DNA of 64,000 bases from Hybos culiciformis (Eukaryota; Arthropoda; Insecta; Diptera; Hybotidae): the NCBI GenBank assembly GCA_964007475.1, contig OZ023273.1, forward strand, positions 109,366,485 through 109,430,484, read 5' to 3'. Shown here piece after piece: positions 11,727 through 23,500 of the stretch; position 1 is the first letter of the stretch, and each line of letters starts with the position of its first letter. Made by a program: the position numbers and the translations under genes. The notes under the pieces were generated by a model. It was given only the letters and a program-made list of their open reading frames with translations. It made no database searches and had not been told where the DNA came from.

Positions 11727-11734
11727 GATACATA
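11727..11734. repeat. Target-site duplication, right copy
   Basis: GATACATA directly after the element's CCCCTG end, identical to the left flank. Confidence 0.85.
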
Positions 11735-12060
11735 TACTGTACATTTAATATCAATTAATCCTATATACATAACATTTACAATATATATTCTGAACCTGAT
11801 TGCCCAAATGTTTTGCATTGGGGAAATCAATAAATACTTTAAATATTTGCATCATTGGTTTTATGGTTAATTTTAATTTGTTGTTTGGTTGTCTCTATAT
11901 TTAATTTTCCTTTTTTTCTGTGTTTTTTTTTTCTTTTGAAAAAATAATTTTTTATTTGGTAATTTATTTGGTTATTTGGTAAAAACCTTAAACAAAAAAT
12001 ATCATATCAACCTAAATGTTAGTCATCGATTTTTAAGACAGAAAAGGTCGAATTTCTTTA
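11735..12060. other. AT-rich non-coding sequence
   Basis: No recognised content; a few TTTGGTTATTTGGT-type short repeats near 11955-11985. Confidence 0.5.
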
Positions 12061-12310
12061 TAAAGATTAAAAAAAAAAAAAAACACAAAAACTTAATTCA
12101 GGTGGACAAATTGAAAAATTGATACAAATTCCAGTCCGAGGTGGGAATTGAACCCACGACCGCACAAGCCGTAGGATATAATGACAATATCACTACACCA
12201 TGACGGCCGAGGAATAAAAAGAACGGTCATTAAGAATGATTGTCAACAACGCGAAAGGACATTAATAATTGTTCGTATTTATTTGTTATATGTAAAAGGT
12301 TTAAAGATTA
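12061..12310 (-). mobile_element. Possible SINE with 9-bp flanking repeats
   Basis: TAAAGATTA occurs at 12061-12069 and 12302-12310 and may be a target duplication around a 232-bp insert. The insert contains a tRNA-like Pol III promoter on the minus strand and ends, on that strand, in a T-rich tail. The tRNA-like part does not sit at the very 5' end, which is unusual for a SINE, and a 9-bp AT match could be chance. Boundaries are therefore tentative. Confidence 0.4.
12131..12210 (-). ncRNA. tRNA-like sequence with intact A and B boxes
   Basis: On the minus strand TGGTGTAGTGATA matches the A box at all but one position, and GGTTCAATTCC matches the B box. The T arm pairs well (GTGGG with CCCAC). 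The 3' acceptor segment CTCGGAC has no matching 5' partner, so a working tRNA is unlikely. A tRNA-derived SINE head is the best reading. GC content is far above the surroundings. Confidence 0.65.
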
Positions 12311-14137
12311 GCAAGCAAAAATTTTTTTTTTTTTATTTTAATGTATTCCAGTGAAATTCATATACTTGTGGAGGAATTAAACCCCTACTGTTTCCAAAAA
12401 TTCGGATTTGAGTTTTGGATTTCAATGAAAATCGTTATATTTGTTTATGTCATATGTCATATACTGTAATTGTATTGAAGTATAACCTTAAAAAAAGTTT
12501 AGATCCTGGTCGTGACCAAGATACCTTAAAAGTAAATTGTCTTAAACAGAAATGTTGAAAATACACCCCATACTTCATTTATGAGGTACCGTTTTATATT
12601 TTAGAAATCCAAAATTTAATGATAAGAATTTTTTAAAAAAGCAATAATTTTTCAAATTGAATTACATATATGTTTAGTATAGTATGTAGGTACATATGTG
12701 TAAAACTGTGGAATTTTTAGCTAGAACAAAGTCATAAAAAACGGGGTTATAAAATGCTAAGATGAATTTTTTAAAAGTAAACATCTATATAAATTTTTTT
12801 ATTATAAAATCAGCATCCAACAATATCCCGGTGTTAATTTTTAATTTTATTTTATGTTAGTTGAAGTATATTGAAGCAAGTATGAACCTATATCAATATA
12901 TAAAATGAAATTTTATATCAAAAACATAACATGATAAATTAAAAAATTCAATATTTCTTGTTTACCAAAAAAAAAAGTTTTTTTTTTTTAATATTTATCA
13001 CCAAAATACTGAAATTTCAGAAAATAATAAAAATATTCAATCTCAATAAATAAATGAAACTGAAAATATTAAGAGAAAAAAAACAGGGGAAGAAATTATT
13101 AAAATATTCATGTCAAATACAATTAATTAATATTGTACGTTAAAACGCTTTTCCTATTATAATTATTATTACTATACATTTTAATATTATTTGTTATTAT
13201 TACTAATAGATAGATAGGTATATGTATTACTTTAATACTTAAAATGTTTATAATATAGTTTCTTGCGTCACATTTAAAAGAATAATTTCTAGTAATATTA
13301 CAGTTACGAAGCTTAATTTAATCCATATTATATACACACTTACATATTGGTAGTCAGACGGGTAGCTTTCTGGGCTCTTGTTTTGTACAGTATATAATCT
13401 CTATAATAAATATTCTTTAAAGTTAAATTTTGAGAACAAAAATAACCTTTTTGTGACTCAAGGCAGAAATTTTCTAGTGCACCCATTTGAAAGGCAATTC
13501 AATTAAGATAATTTTTGAACTTCGAGATTTTTCTCTGCAACGAGGATCTTTTGGTATGGACATTTTTTTTTTTTTTTTCATGCAATAAAATGTACACGTA
13601 AATATTGCTTTATTAAACATTAATTAAATGAAATAAAAATTTTAAGAATTTTCCTTTTTTTTAAATAAAAATTTCTAGTTGAAATCCATTTTATTTCAGT
13701 CAGTGATGCAGACGGCACTCTTGTAGTTATTGTATACTATATTGTATACTATATTATCTTATATTGGTATCTTCAATTGTATCTCATAGTCACAATAATT
13801 ATTTTTTTAATTTTCTTAAACTGTACATTAATAAAGAGCTCGTTCCATTACGTTTTTGATTTAAAATAGGTTACTCTATACCTTATTTATTATATTAAAA
13901 AAAAAACATAATTCCAGTGTCAATTCACAAAAATGTTTTTCATTAAATTGAAAAAAAATCAATTTCATGAAATATTTATCGACATTGTGTGTACACCAGC
14001 CAATTTATAAAATTAAAAAATCTAACAAAATGTCCAATGTCAAATTCACACAAAATTGCTGTTGAATAAGGCATGAATAAAAAACGAATTTTATGATAAA
14101 TTTCTATAAATAGAACTAATTTTTTTATGTTTATCAA
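12311..14137. other. AT-rich non-coding sequence
   Basis: A/T runs and AT microsatellites (for example a TATTGTATACTA duplication near 13728-13750). A small higher-GC patch lies at 13345-13385. No gene or element was recognised. Confidence 0.5.
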
Positions 14138-14139
14138 TA

Positions 14140-15104
14140 TCCAGTGGTGTTATCTAGCCGGTACGGTCCGGTACGGCCGTACCTGTTGCTAAAAAATAGT
14201 AAGAACTCCGTACCGGTTGCTAAAGCAAGTTTCATTAATTAAAAATAACCCGAATTTCACTTTAAATAAGATTTTGGACAATACAATGAAAATGGTTGGT
14301 TATCTCTGATAAAATGAAAATAACTTCGAAATTAAAATATTTTTTCAATATGAAATTGTCGTATATTTTTTGAAAAAAATATTGAAATAGGCTCAAGTTT
14401 TTTATTTTTAAGTTTATTTTCCAAAATACACAAATGGTTGTTGTCTAGGCATCGCATTTTTCTAATTCACGAAGTCTCACTTGAATTCAACATTCACATT
14501 AAATGTAATTATTTGTATACTAAGATAATATAAAATTTAAACTGAAGCACTGATTTTTTTGAAAAAATTGGTAAATTTTTATCTATGTGGTTTGTATTTT
14601 TGCTGATGCTGATTCGAAAATCTAATCGTATTCACGGTAAATTAATTTAAGTAAGTTCTTGTCATATTAGTTTTTTAAGACATATTAAATAATAGAGGTG
14701 AAGTAGTAATTCCCATAAGACATTATTATTTCGCAATTTATACAAATATGAAGATACAACAAATTTTTTCCTTTCTGCATCAAAATGTAGTAAAACTGGA
14801 ATCAGAAATGAAACTGTTGAAACTCAGCCTGGTCCTAATCAAAATAAATTGATTCAAGTACTATTAATAACATTATTGAATTTCAGCTTAGTGCTATCCC
14901 CAGGTCAACTGAAATTCTGGAACTTCAGCCTGGAACGTCAGTGAAAACTTCCAAAATACCATAGATAGAAACTAAGTTTAAGAGGCCAATCGATTATGAC
15001 CTATAGATATAAAAAATAAATGTTTTTATAACATTATAAAAAATTATAAAATTATAAAGAAAAATCCGTACCGGTTGATAAAACATTTAGATAACACCAC
15101 TGGA
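14140..15104. mobile_element. TIR transposon remnant, GTACGG-rich end
   Basis: The ends are a perfect 17-bp inverted repeat, TCCAGTGGTGTTATCTA, and are flanked on both sides by TA (14138-14139 and 15105-15106). Both subterminal regions carry related GGTACGG and CCGTACCGGTTG blocks. With TA as the target duplication this resembles the Tc1/mariner type. If the element instead starts at CAGTGG (14142-15102) it would look hAT-like, but then no 8-bp duplication is present. A short interior frame near 14745-14850 reads MKIQQIFSFLHQNVVKLE, which may be a transposase N-terminal relic; this is weak. Non-autonomous. Confidence 0.75.
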
Positions 15105-15106
15105 TA

Positions 15107-16890
15107 TATATAATTGTCATCAATATAATTGAATTAAAATAATCTTGAGATAACATCAAGAAAACTGAAGGTGGTCTAAATTCTATCAAAAAAAGAAAAA
15201 GTGAATATTGTCAACCAAAAAACTTTCCAAAATCATAGTTCAATATTCATTCCATATAATAAACGTAAACATCATAATAAGTTCACATTATAAAATAAGA
15301 CAATAACATTAATAAGAATTTCAGAACCAAAATGTTCGGGATTATAATAATATGTTTATTTATATTAAATTCATAATTTATTTTTGCCAATTTTTTTTCC
15401 ACATAAAAAATAATTCCAAAAAAAATTATGTCATTTTTTATATTTTAGTTCACCGAACAATATATAAGATAAGTATGTATATAAATATTTTTTTTTATAT
15501 ACATATATTTAGTAATAGTAAATTATGAATATAAACATATTTTTCATAATCTTATTATTACAACAATTTAATATTGATGGTTTTGTTTCTTTTTTTTTGT
15601 TGTCTCCTTTAATATTCAATTAAAGTACTTAAAATAAATTATGTCTATGTACAATCTATGTAAAAAAAAAAAAACATGACATTATTTATTCAAGGCATTC
15701 GTTACAGAAGCAAGATATTATCATCCATTTTACACATTATGTAATTTAATTGAATTACGGTTTAATATTACTTCAACTTGTTAGAAAATTACATATAGAT
15801 TTACTTCTGATCAAAAATTTTGGAGGAAAACAAAAGCTGACTATTTTTGTTACTTTGACTATAAAATAAAAGTCAGCATGACGTTCAACGTAATGAATAA
15901 TGTATTTATGATGTATTTAAAATTTGAATGGATCCTCAAAAATCTAACATTAGTAATAAGCAAAATTTTTTTTTTGTATATTAAAAAAAAGATTAATATA
16001 ATAATTGGAGATCTTTCAATGTAATGATCATACAATTTTTATTTAAATTATTTGCATTAAAAAAACTAAATGCAAACCTTCACATATACTAAGTACTACG
16101 ACATCTATTAATTAAAAAGTTGTCATTGATAATTAAAAAAAAAGTAGATATATAAGCAAATTCGATTTCTAATGCTTTTACATTCATTTAAATTTCAAAA
16201 AAAATTTAATTATTATAAGCTATTCATTTTTAACAATTTTCAAACTAATTTTCTATATATAATAAATTTTAATCCGCTTATAATTTATTTAAAAGTTCTA
16301 TGGATTTATTTTGTTTTCAACTATATATGCAATTATTAATTAAAAATTTTCGTAACATAATAAACTTTAAATTTTAATTTTCAATAATTATTCTTTGCCG
16401 TCATGTTTTTCAGTACACAGTTAAAAATTTTGATTTATTTATTTTAGTAATGTTATGTTGCATAAAAATATCTAAAACTTATGTTCATAAGATAAAAATT
16501 ATATCGATTATTTGAACTATACTACAAAGTAAATAAACAAATTTATATTTAAATATTTAAAATGTATAATCAATTCAATTCAAATTATTTATTTAACATC
16601 CTGATTTACATTTCTTTTTATAATATAAAAGCACTATATAGTCTAAGAGATAAGAATAATTTTGATTCTCAACACCTAATTAATTACTAATATTTACAAC
16701 ACTTGATCAGTGTTTATTATTATAATCTATGTATAAATTATCCAAAACTAAGTTGTTGATTAGAAATGAGGCTTCCAAAAATGAATTAAGTATGTATATA
16801 TAGAGTTGTATGGATATTTTTAGAAGTTTATACTTCTTTAGCGGCGTTGGAAGAAATTTGGTAGAAGGTAAAAATCCATTTTCATATAGA
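15107..16890. other. AT-rich non-coding sequence
   Basis: Long AT stretches with no recognised gene, RNA or terminal repeats. Confidence 0.5.
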
Positions 16891-16932
16891 ATTTTTCTGA
16901 GAATCGTCATCATTTTTCTGAGAATCGTCCGT
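16891..16932. repeat. 21-bp tandem duplication
   Basis: ATTTTTCTGAGAATCGTC begins at 16891 and again at 16912. The repeat lies just before the A tract that follows the tRNA-like sequence on the opposite strand. Confidence 0.8.
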
Positions 16933-16963
16933 CATCATTTTTCAAATATTAAAAAAAAAAAAA

Positions 16964-17036
16964 AACCATAATTGGGTTGGAACCTGGCACCTTCAGACTT
17001 ATTAGTCTGGTGTTCTATCCACTAAGCCATATGGCC
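16964..17036 (-). ncRNA. Degenerate tRNA-like sequence with T-run terminator
   Basis: On the minus strand this 73-nt segment can be laid out as a tRNA. The acceptor 5' strand GGCCATA pairs with TATGGTT at the 3' end (seven pairs, two of them G-U). The A-box region is TGGCTTAGTGGATA, an anticodon-like stem CAGAC pairs with GTCTG, and the B-box region is GGTTCCAACCC. The T arm does not pair, the D arm is weak and the anticodon loop is one base short, so it is probably not a working tRNA. A run of about 15 T follows directly, which would stop Pol III. It may be a tRNA pseudogene or a SINE head. Confidence 0.55.
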
Positions 17037-17434
17037 ATATAATTTATCGTAGAGAAGTTAGCAACTTCTTGTAAAATAATATCGTAAACAATTACCCAGG
17101 AAAAAATAAGTACTTAAATTGTAGTCACAATACGGGAAATTTTATTCGGTTACAGGAAATTTTATTCAAATACTAAATGTCAATTTTATAAATAATTTTT
17201 GTTTATTTTCCCCGATTAATAAAGAGACATCTGTTGTAAAATTAAATAATCAATTTGACGGATTAAATAAAAATTGTATGGAAAAAAATAAAAAAGTACA
17301 GCCAAGCCAAGTGATATTTCGCATAGTTCTAAAAAATTCTTAAACGCTTTTAAATATTTATCTAATGTTAATGGTAATTTTGAATTTTAAGCCATTTTGA
17401 TTTTGAAGCGGTAGGTTAAAATATTTCGTAAATT
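17037..17434. other. AT-rich non-coding sequence
   Basis: No recognised content. Confidence 0.5.
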
Positions 17435-17675
17435 AAAAAAAAACACACGAAGCAGTCATAGAACTGCCTACAGAAGTTTATACTTAAGATTTAAACTATG
17501 AAATAACAGTGGCTACAAATAATGGACTGCTTTTGGACTGATGGACTGATTTTTATTTTAATTTACATTTTGTACTGAGCAGCCCATCATTTGTAGCCAC
17601 TGTTATTCATAGTTTTTAAATCTTTAAGTATAAACTTCTGTCGGCAGTTCTATGACTGCTTCGTGTTTTTTTTTC
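17435..17675. mobile_element. Foldback element with arms of about 100 bp
   Basis: The left arm, starting in an A run at 17435, and the right arm, ending in a T run at 17675, are near-perfect reverse complements. They share blocks such as CGAAGCAGTCATAGAACTGC and ATAACAGTGGCTACAAAT, with only a few differences and short indels. The spacer of about 40 bp contains three copies of GGACTG. No coding capacity and no clear target duplication because of the A/T runs at the ends. It is a foldback MITE or a locally formed palindrome. Confidence 0.85.
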
Positions 17676-19688
17676 CATAATAATTTTAAAAATTCAAAGC
17701 GAACATACTTAAGTAATGTAGATTCTTGGACGAAAAACATTAAAATTATTATAATGTTTACGCATATTTTTGAACATAGTTACACACATAATGTAAGTGC
17801 AATGTAAAATACTAAAACGTTAAAGTTTCTGAATAAAAAGTTAATAAAATGATACCCTAGAGAACATAATAGCTCACAGTGATAATAATAATAATAATCC
17901 AAAAGTTTATCCTAACAATAATATGAAAATCAGATATAGCCATAAGTTCAAATTATAATTTAACGTCTGTTTTTTACTGGTTATATAATATATTCCTCAT
18001 AAACAAAACTTAAATTAATATTTATGCATTAAAAAATACAAATGCACGTAGAAGATGAAAATGAAAAATGTATGCACATAAAGTAATTTTATGATTATTT
18101 TATACATAGAATTTGGTTTTTTTTTTCAACTTGTTGGAAAATTCGAAAACATTTTCATGCCATATAACTATGTTATGAATGATTGTTTCTTATTACCTTT
18201 GAATTCATTTTTATACTTTAATTATTTTACTTTAAAGACTTACATTTTACTAACAATATAAACATCTCCATAAATATAAGCCATATCACAAATAACAAGT
18301 GAGATATGCAAGTAAGTGTTTTTATTTAAAAAAAAAGATATTGTCCTTGTTTCATTTGCATTCTTTAGCTTATAACCTCCGTACAGGTTTCGTTTATACT
18401 ATTACGTATTACGTACTATTACGTACTATTACAAGGCATAACTTTTAAATCATTTGAAGGGTTTCAGGAATTATATTATATCGCGCTGATCGTAGATAGT
18501 TTCGGCAGTAAATTTTTGCACATTCTCAAGCAAAATATTAAAGAATTTTATTATGGGTAGGTATATCGTTAAATGTTATTTGAGTGTGTATATAAATGCA
18601 AGGTCTGTATTTAAATCACACACAAATGTAAGTACAGGAAGGACACCAGATGAACATTCATTAAGTTATCTTTAAAAAAATATTTTCAGTACTATTAAGC
18701 TCGGTTTAAGTCAAAACTAAAAATAAAAGAAAGTGAAATTCAAAATGAGGATACAATGAGGATACAATGAGGACAAATATTTATTCAATTCATATTAAAA
18801 ATAAGATTTTAATATGTAAGCTTTAAAAGTTTATACATAATTTCATGTACTGAACAGTGCTTGTACAATGTGTTAAATAGAGTCGAATACTTATTATAAA
18901 AAAAAATTATAATAGTGATTTAAAGTGACAGTAGTGCTGAAAAAACTTGATTCAAATCAACAGAGCCTTAAATTTAAGCATACATAAGTCTCTCGAATTG
19001 GTTTGTTTTCGATTATCATTAAAATTCATAAATCAAAACATTTTTAATGCTCTTAAATTTAATTTTAATAAATCAATGATTTCCAACCAACAACTATTAA
19101 TTTTGTCTGATATTTTACTGAAAAGATATTTTTTTTCTTCTTATTTTAATATTTTTCCTGGAATATTACCAAGCAAATTATTAAGAATCAAAAACGAAAT
19201 AATATTTTTTGAAGACGAAAAACGTATAATATTCTTAAAAAAATAAAAAAAGAAATCCTTTTAATGATATTGTAGTAATTCATGCGGAATTTTATATATA
19301 AAATTATTTCTATATAGTATATAATACTATATTAACACAAATATAATTCTGTATATTTTAAAAATTTTCCAAACTGATATTCATAGAAGAACGATAGAAT
19401 AGACAACAATTATTATGAATTTTTACTTTTCCAAAACCATGATTACTTGACGCCTTTTTCGTTTGTTCACCCTTTTAAAATCCAAAGGTTATTTACATTA
19501 AAAATTAATGAAAATATATTGAATGATTCATGGAGACCATTAAACCTATGGGTACATAAAAATCTTTGAAATAGTCGTATCGAAAATTCCATTTTAGAAA
19601 AAAAAAGAATTAATTTTGTCTTTTATAATATTTTAAAAAATTTTAATAAATGAATTTTTATGGACGATTTTGTCATGAGATCATTGGC
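17676..19688. other. AT-rich non-coding sequence
   Basis: Contains short tandem repeats: ATAATA units near 17879-17898, TACGTACTATTACG units near 18400-18435, and an 11-bp ATGAGGATACA unit repeated near 18744-18775. A 99-codon open frame at 18947-19246 (plus) has low-complexity content and starts only at TTG; it is of a length expected by chance here. Confidence 0.5.
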
Positions 19689-19697
19689 AACTTAACT
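19689..19697. repeat. Target-site duplication, left copy
   Basis: AACTTAACT directly before AGGGTTACCAGA; the same nine bases follow the right end at 20501-20509. With one terminal base assigned to the element this is the 8-bp duplication usual for hAT elements. Confidence 0.85.
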
Positions 19698-20500
19698 AGG
19701 GTTACCAGATATTCCCCACTAAAAACCGGGACAAAAAGAATTTTTTTACAAAATTAATAAAATTTATTAAAAAAATATTTTATTTAATATAAATATAAAA
19801 AAAAGGACCGTAATAATGGTAACAAGGTCAAGTACGTAATTAAATAATATCTTAAAATTAATAACTCAAATTAGGAACAAAAAATATAAATATTCATTTC
19901 ATTTACTTGCCGAAGCAACTGCAGATTTGTGTTTCTGACTTTGAATGTGATTTTTAATGTCGGATAAACCATGACTTATACTAAAACTTGAATTGCAATC
20001 TCTACAATACGCTTCCGTATCAATTTTGCCTTTTTTAATAAAAGGAAATTCTGTAGTACATTTTTCTAGAAATTGGCACTTTCTCTTTGGCATGCTTGAA
20101 CTTGAAGGTATAAAATAAATCTAATAATATATAAAATGAAATTAGTAAACCATATTTTATAAATAAAAGATGCTAACTAACAAAAATTGGTACCAGCCAA
20201 ATTTCAGCCAAGTCTTGCAGCTAAATAAACAAAAACAAAAATGTATAAATAAACAAATACTACCCTTCAATATCTTTATAGGCTGGATTGATGTATTGTA
20301 GGATCGAGAATTAGAAAAATGAAAGCAAAGCGTAACATAACCTGAACAAATTGGCACATTTTTTATAAATTTATTAATTTTTTTTTTGGTCAAAAATGTT
20401 AAACCGGGACAATTGAGCGTCCCGAGAACCTTTTTCGGGACGTCACGAAACGACATGAAAACGGGGACAATCCCGGAAAACCGAGACTTCTGGCAACCCT
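19698..20500 (-). mobile_element. hAT transposon, internally deleted
   Basis: The element is 803 bp. Its ends are AGGGTTACCAGA and, inverted, AGGGTTGCCAGA, followed by further similar GGGAC-rich blocks, and it is flanked by AACTTAACT. On the minus strand it keeps the start of a transposase (see 19899-20093) but not the catalytic domain or the dimerisation region. It is thus a deletion derivative that may still be mobilised by a full-length relative. The good target duplication argues for a fairly recent insertion. Confidence 0.88.
19899..20093 (-). CDS. N-terminal fragment of hAT transposase (zinc finger)
   Basis: The frame encodes 64 residues starting MPKRKCQF. Residues about 14-19 read TEFPFI. 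Then comes a finger of the U1/BED-like sort: YCRDC supplies C-x2-C, followed by SFSISHG and SDIKNHIQSQKHKSA supplying the paired His. This PKRK start, EFPF motif and finger order is characteristic of the N-terminus of one group of hAT transposases and related domesticated proteins; the finger binds DNA. The usual protein is several hundred residues, so nearly all of it is missing. A GTAAAT within the last codons could be a splice donor, making this the first exon. The ATG at 20093 is the only start in frame near the finger. Confidence 0.75.
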   Translation of the reverse strand: MPKRKCQFLEKCTTEFPFIKKGKIDTEAYCRDCNSSFSISHGLSDIKNHIQSQKHKSAVASASK

Positions 20501-20509
20501 AACTTAACT
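20501..20509. repeat. Target-site duplication, right copy
   Basis: AACTTAACT directly after CAACCCT, identical to the left flank. Confidence 0.85.
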
Positions 20510-23500
20510 AGTCTTGGAAATAGAAATTGAAATACAAACACCAAATCTGTTTGCGTATTTCATTCTGATCAGTGATCACTAAATCGTTTCTGTTCGCATT
20601 ATTCATTTGAACCAAGTGACATATTACTTTCAAAACGAATGTAAGATATTACGTAAGCAAAACTCATTCAAATCAAGTTTCCAGCTCAAACTGATTTATA
20701 ATTTTTTACGGTAGAGAAACTACATACTATATAAAATCAAGTCTTCGATCAAAAGTGAAATTAATTAATTTTTTTTTAACATCAGTTTTTAATTTTCTAG
20801 CTTTCGGATTTGATACTAATCAACGTGGCTCTGGTCGACCAAATTTAATTTAAAAAATCAAGCTTTCTGACTAAGCTTCATTTCAAATTTTACGTTTAAC
20901 TTGAAAAAATTTGTTTTTATTTTAGATTTTTTTTTATTTTCTATAACGGAATCATCATTAAATACGTAAAAGATAAGTTAAACTTTTCTATAACATTAAT
21001 ATAATATTGGAAAAAGAAAAGTTCTAAGATTAAATATTCAATCATTAATGATGAAGAAATACAATCAAAAGAAAATGGAAAACCAAAAGGAAAGAAAGTT
21101 TTCTTTTTTTTTTTTTGTTAATAATAAAAAGTGATTATTTTTATTTATTTCCTTTTGGCTCATTTGGATAATTTTTCTTCATGGTTTTTCATTTTTTTTT
21201 TATTTTGAAAATAATATTACTTCTCATTTGAATGAAATTGATGGCCATCAAAATTTACAAGAAAATTAAAAAAACAAAGAGTTAAAAACTTTATTTTTCC
21301 AGAGGTATTTGAGTTTTGGGTATATAATTTTTGTGTAACTGTTGCGAAAATTTAAGTAGGCTTACAACAACACAAAATGGTATTTGTACTAAAGATTCAA
21401 ATGTTTGAAAAAACATACTCAAATACAGCATAAATATGTAAAAGATCTGAAATGTACATTTCGCTAGCCCTCATCAAGATTTAACCAACTTAAAATATTA
21501 TAAAGAAAATTTCTGTTCAAAGAAAATAATTCGTTCAGTGTCGTCGACCGTCACTCCTTGTATCTAAAAAATCCAACTTAGTGCTTATTTATTTATTTAT
21601 TTTGGAAAATGTTGGTATAATAAATGCTCGGCATTATTACGTGGTTCCTCGCATTATTATTATTTGATCGATCAGCTAGGATTGAACTTGTTTTTGTTTT
21701 AATTCTAGTTTTTTCTAAAGTTTAACGTTTTCAAATTAATTGCTTAGTGCTAATATTCATCCAAATTCTTCAAAATACTTTTCTTTTTCTAATTCTTGTT
21801 CTTGTTCTTGTTCTAAACCTGGAATAATTTTTCCGCTGAGATCAAAAAGGTGTATAGTAATAGTATGATAAATACGCGACAGCATGTTTTTTCTCAGAAG
21901 CTATGACCACTATTAAAAAGATTTAAATATATTTTTTTTAAGATACTTAAAAAATGGAAAACAGATGAATTTTATTTCTATTTTCAAGTAGAAAAGAAAC
22001 TGTACAGTAACAACTATATATACATATACATAAATAATCTGATTTAAAATTTTATCATTTCTTAAATTATTTTAGATATAAATCTTTTCAAATTATTCCC
22101 ATTGAATTTTAATGATTTTTTCCTGTAAATGGAAATTTTACATTATTAAATAGGTTCACAATTCAATGAAAATTCCATAGTAAGTTTATGAGAAAAGTAT
22201 TGGTTTGTTAAGTTTTTATTCCACTATTAGGTAATGGGTAATCAAAGATTTATCAAATTTTTAGGAAAATTTTCAGAATATTATAACCTCGAACTGGTAT
22301 TTGTGTTAATTTTTCAATTTGTCTCACTTGAATTAAGTGTTTTTTTCAAGCAGTTATTCATTGCAATAACAGTATTTACATAATAAAATTATTTTCAAAA
22401 GACATTTTGTTGTTCGAACATGTATTTTCATTAAATTATTTTTCGTATGCAGCCAGCAACTGTCTTGGCAAAGTAAACAAAACTTCAGTGGGAAGTAAAA
22501 AGCAACATGAAAGAATGATAATAATATTAAATAAAAATCCTCAATTAGATACCAAAACTTATTTAAATAAGATATGATCTTTACCACTATATTTATTTTT
22601 TCCTTATGTGCTTTTCTATATGATTATATATCAAGTACCTAGATCCTAGAAGAACCTACATTTTCAAATGTATGTAATCGATAATCGATAATATAATCGA
22701 TTATACCTATTTTACTACATACCTATATACTTCAAAAACACAATACAGAGTGATATATACATATTTAAATTAATTAACTAAATAATTTAAATGTATAATT
22801 CACACATAATAAACTAAAAAAACCTAGGTACTAAACTCATATATTAAAATGTTCAGTACATACTATTTGTAAAGATCTTGTGTAAGGTCTCAATTTTACA
22901 AATTCCCTCAAAATCAAGAAATGTCTTTACTTTTAGAGTGATTTTAGTAGATTTTACTGACGGCTGGTGATAATTTTTATTAAACACTTTAAATTTAATA
23001 ATGAACTTTCCACCCATTCTTTCCCGATAACATTCAATAAAAATGTCTACAATTTGGTTAAATAGGTATTTTCAATATAGAAAATAGTTCGTTATATTGG
23101 ATGTAGAGAGATTTTAGAACCTATACGCCTATATCTAGTAATATAATTATTATATATTGGTTTAAAACTTGGTCATTGTAAGTCGATAGTGCTACCAACG
23201 CCCTGATAATGCCAAATATTTTGATCAAGTTCATTTTCCAACAAAAAATTATTAAAAAACGTTTTAAATATTAAAATCATATTCATTACTTAGCAAAGTT
23301 TGCTTAAATACTTAATATGTAAAAGAGATCTTCTTTTATCAATCAATGTCTACCCCGAAGATAAATTACCTGAAGATGTGCATTATGGTGAAGGCTGTAT
23401 GGTGTACAGAAAGATGTGCATATACAATTATACTTTTACATGTTTATTTTCAGAAAAATTGAATAAAAATCGACTTAAAAATTAAGTGTATTGTATTGTA

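Noticed and set aside
16964..17036. Functional tRNA gene
   Set aside because: Acceptor stem pairs, but the T arm does not, the D arm is weak and the anticodon loop is short by one.
18947..19246. 99-codon open frame on the plus strand
   Set aside because: It starts only at TTG, is rich in Phe, Ile, Leu, Lys and Asn, has no domain, and this length is expected about once by chance in a 64-kb window of this composition.
20157..20456. 99-codon open frame on the minus strand
   Set aside because: It lies in the terminal part of the hAT element, and its first residues are a translation of the inverted-repeat region. No protein likeness.
23300..23485. Possible exon containing NVYPEDKLPEDVHYGEG
   Set aside because: No usable acceptor in front, an in-frame stop before the strong GTAAGT-type donor at about 23498, and no recognised domain. 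Kept only as a remark.
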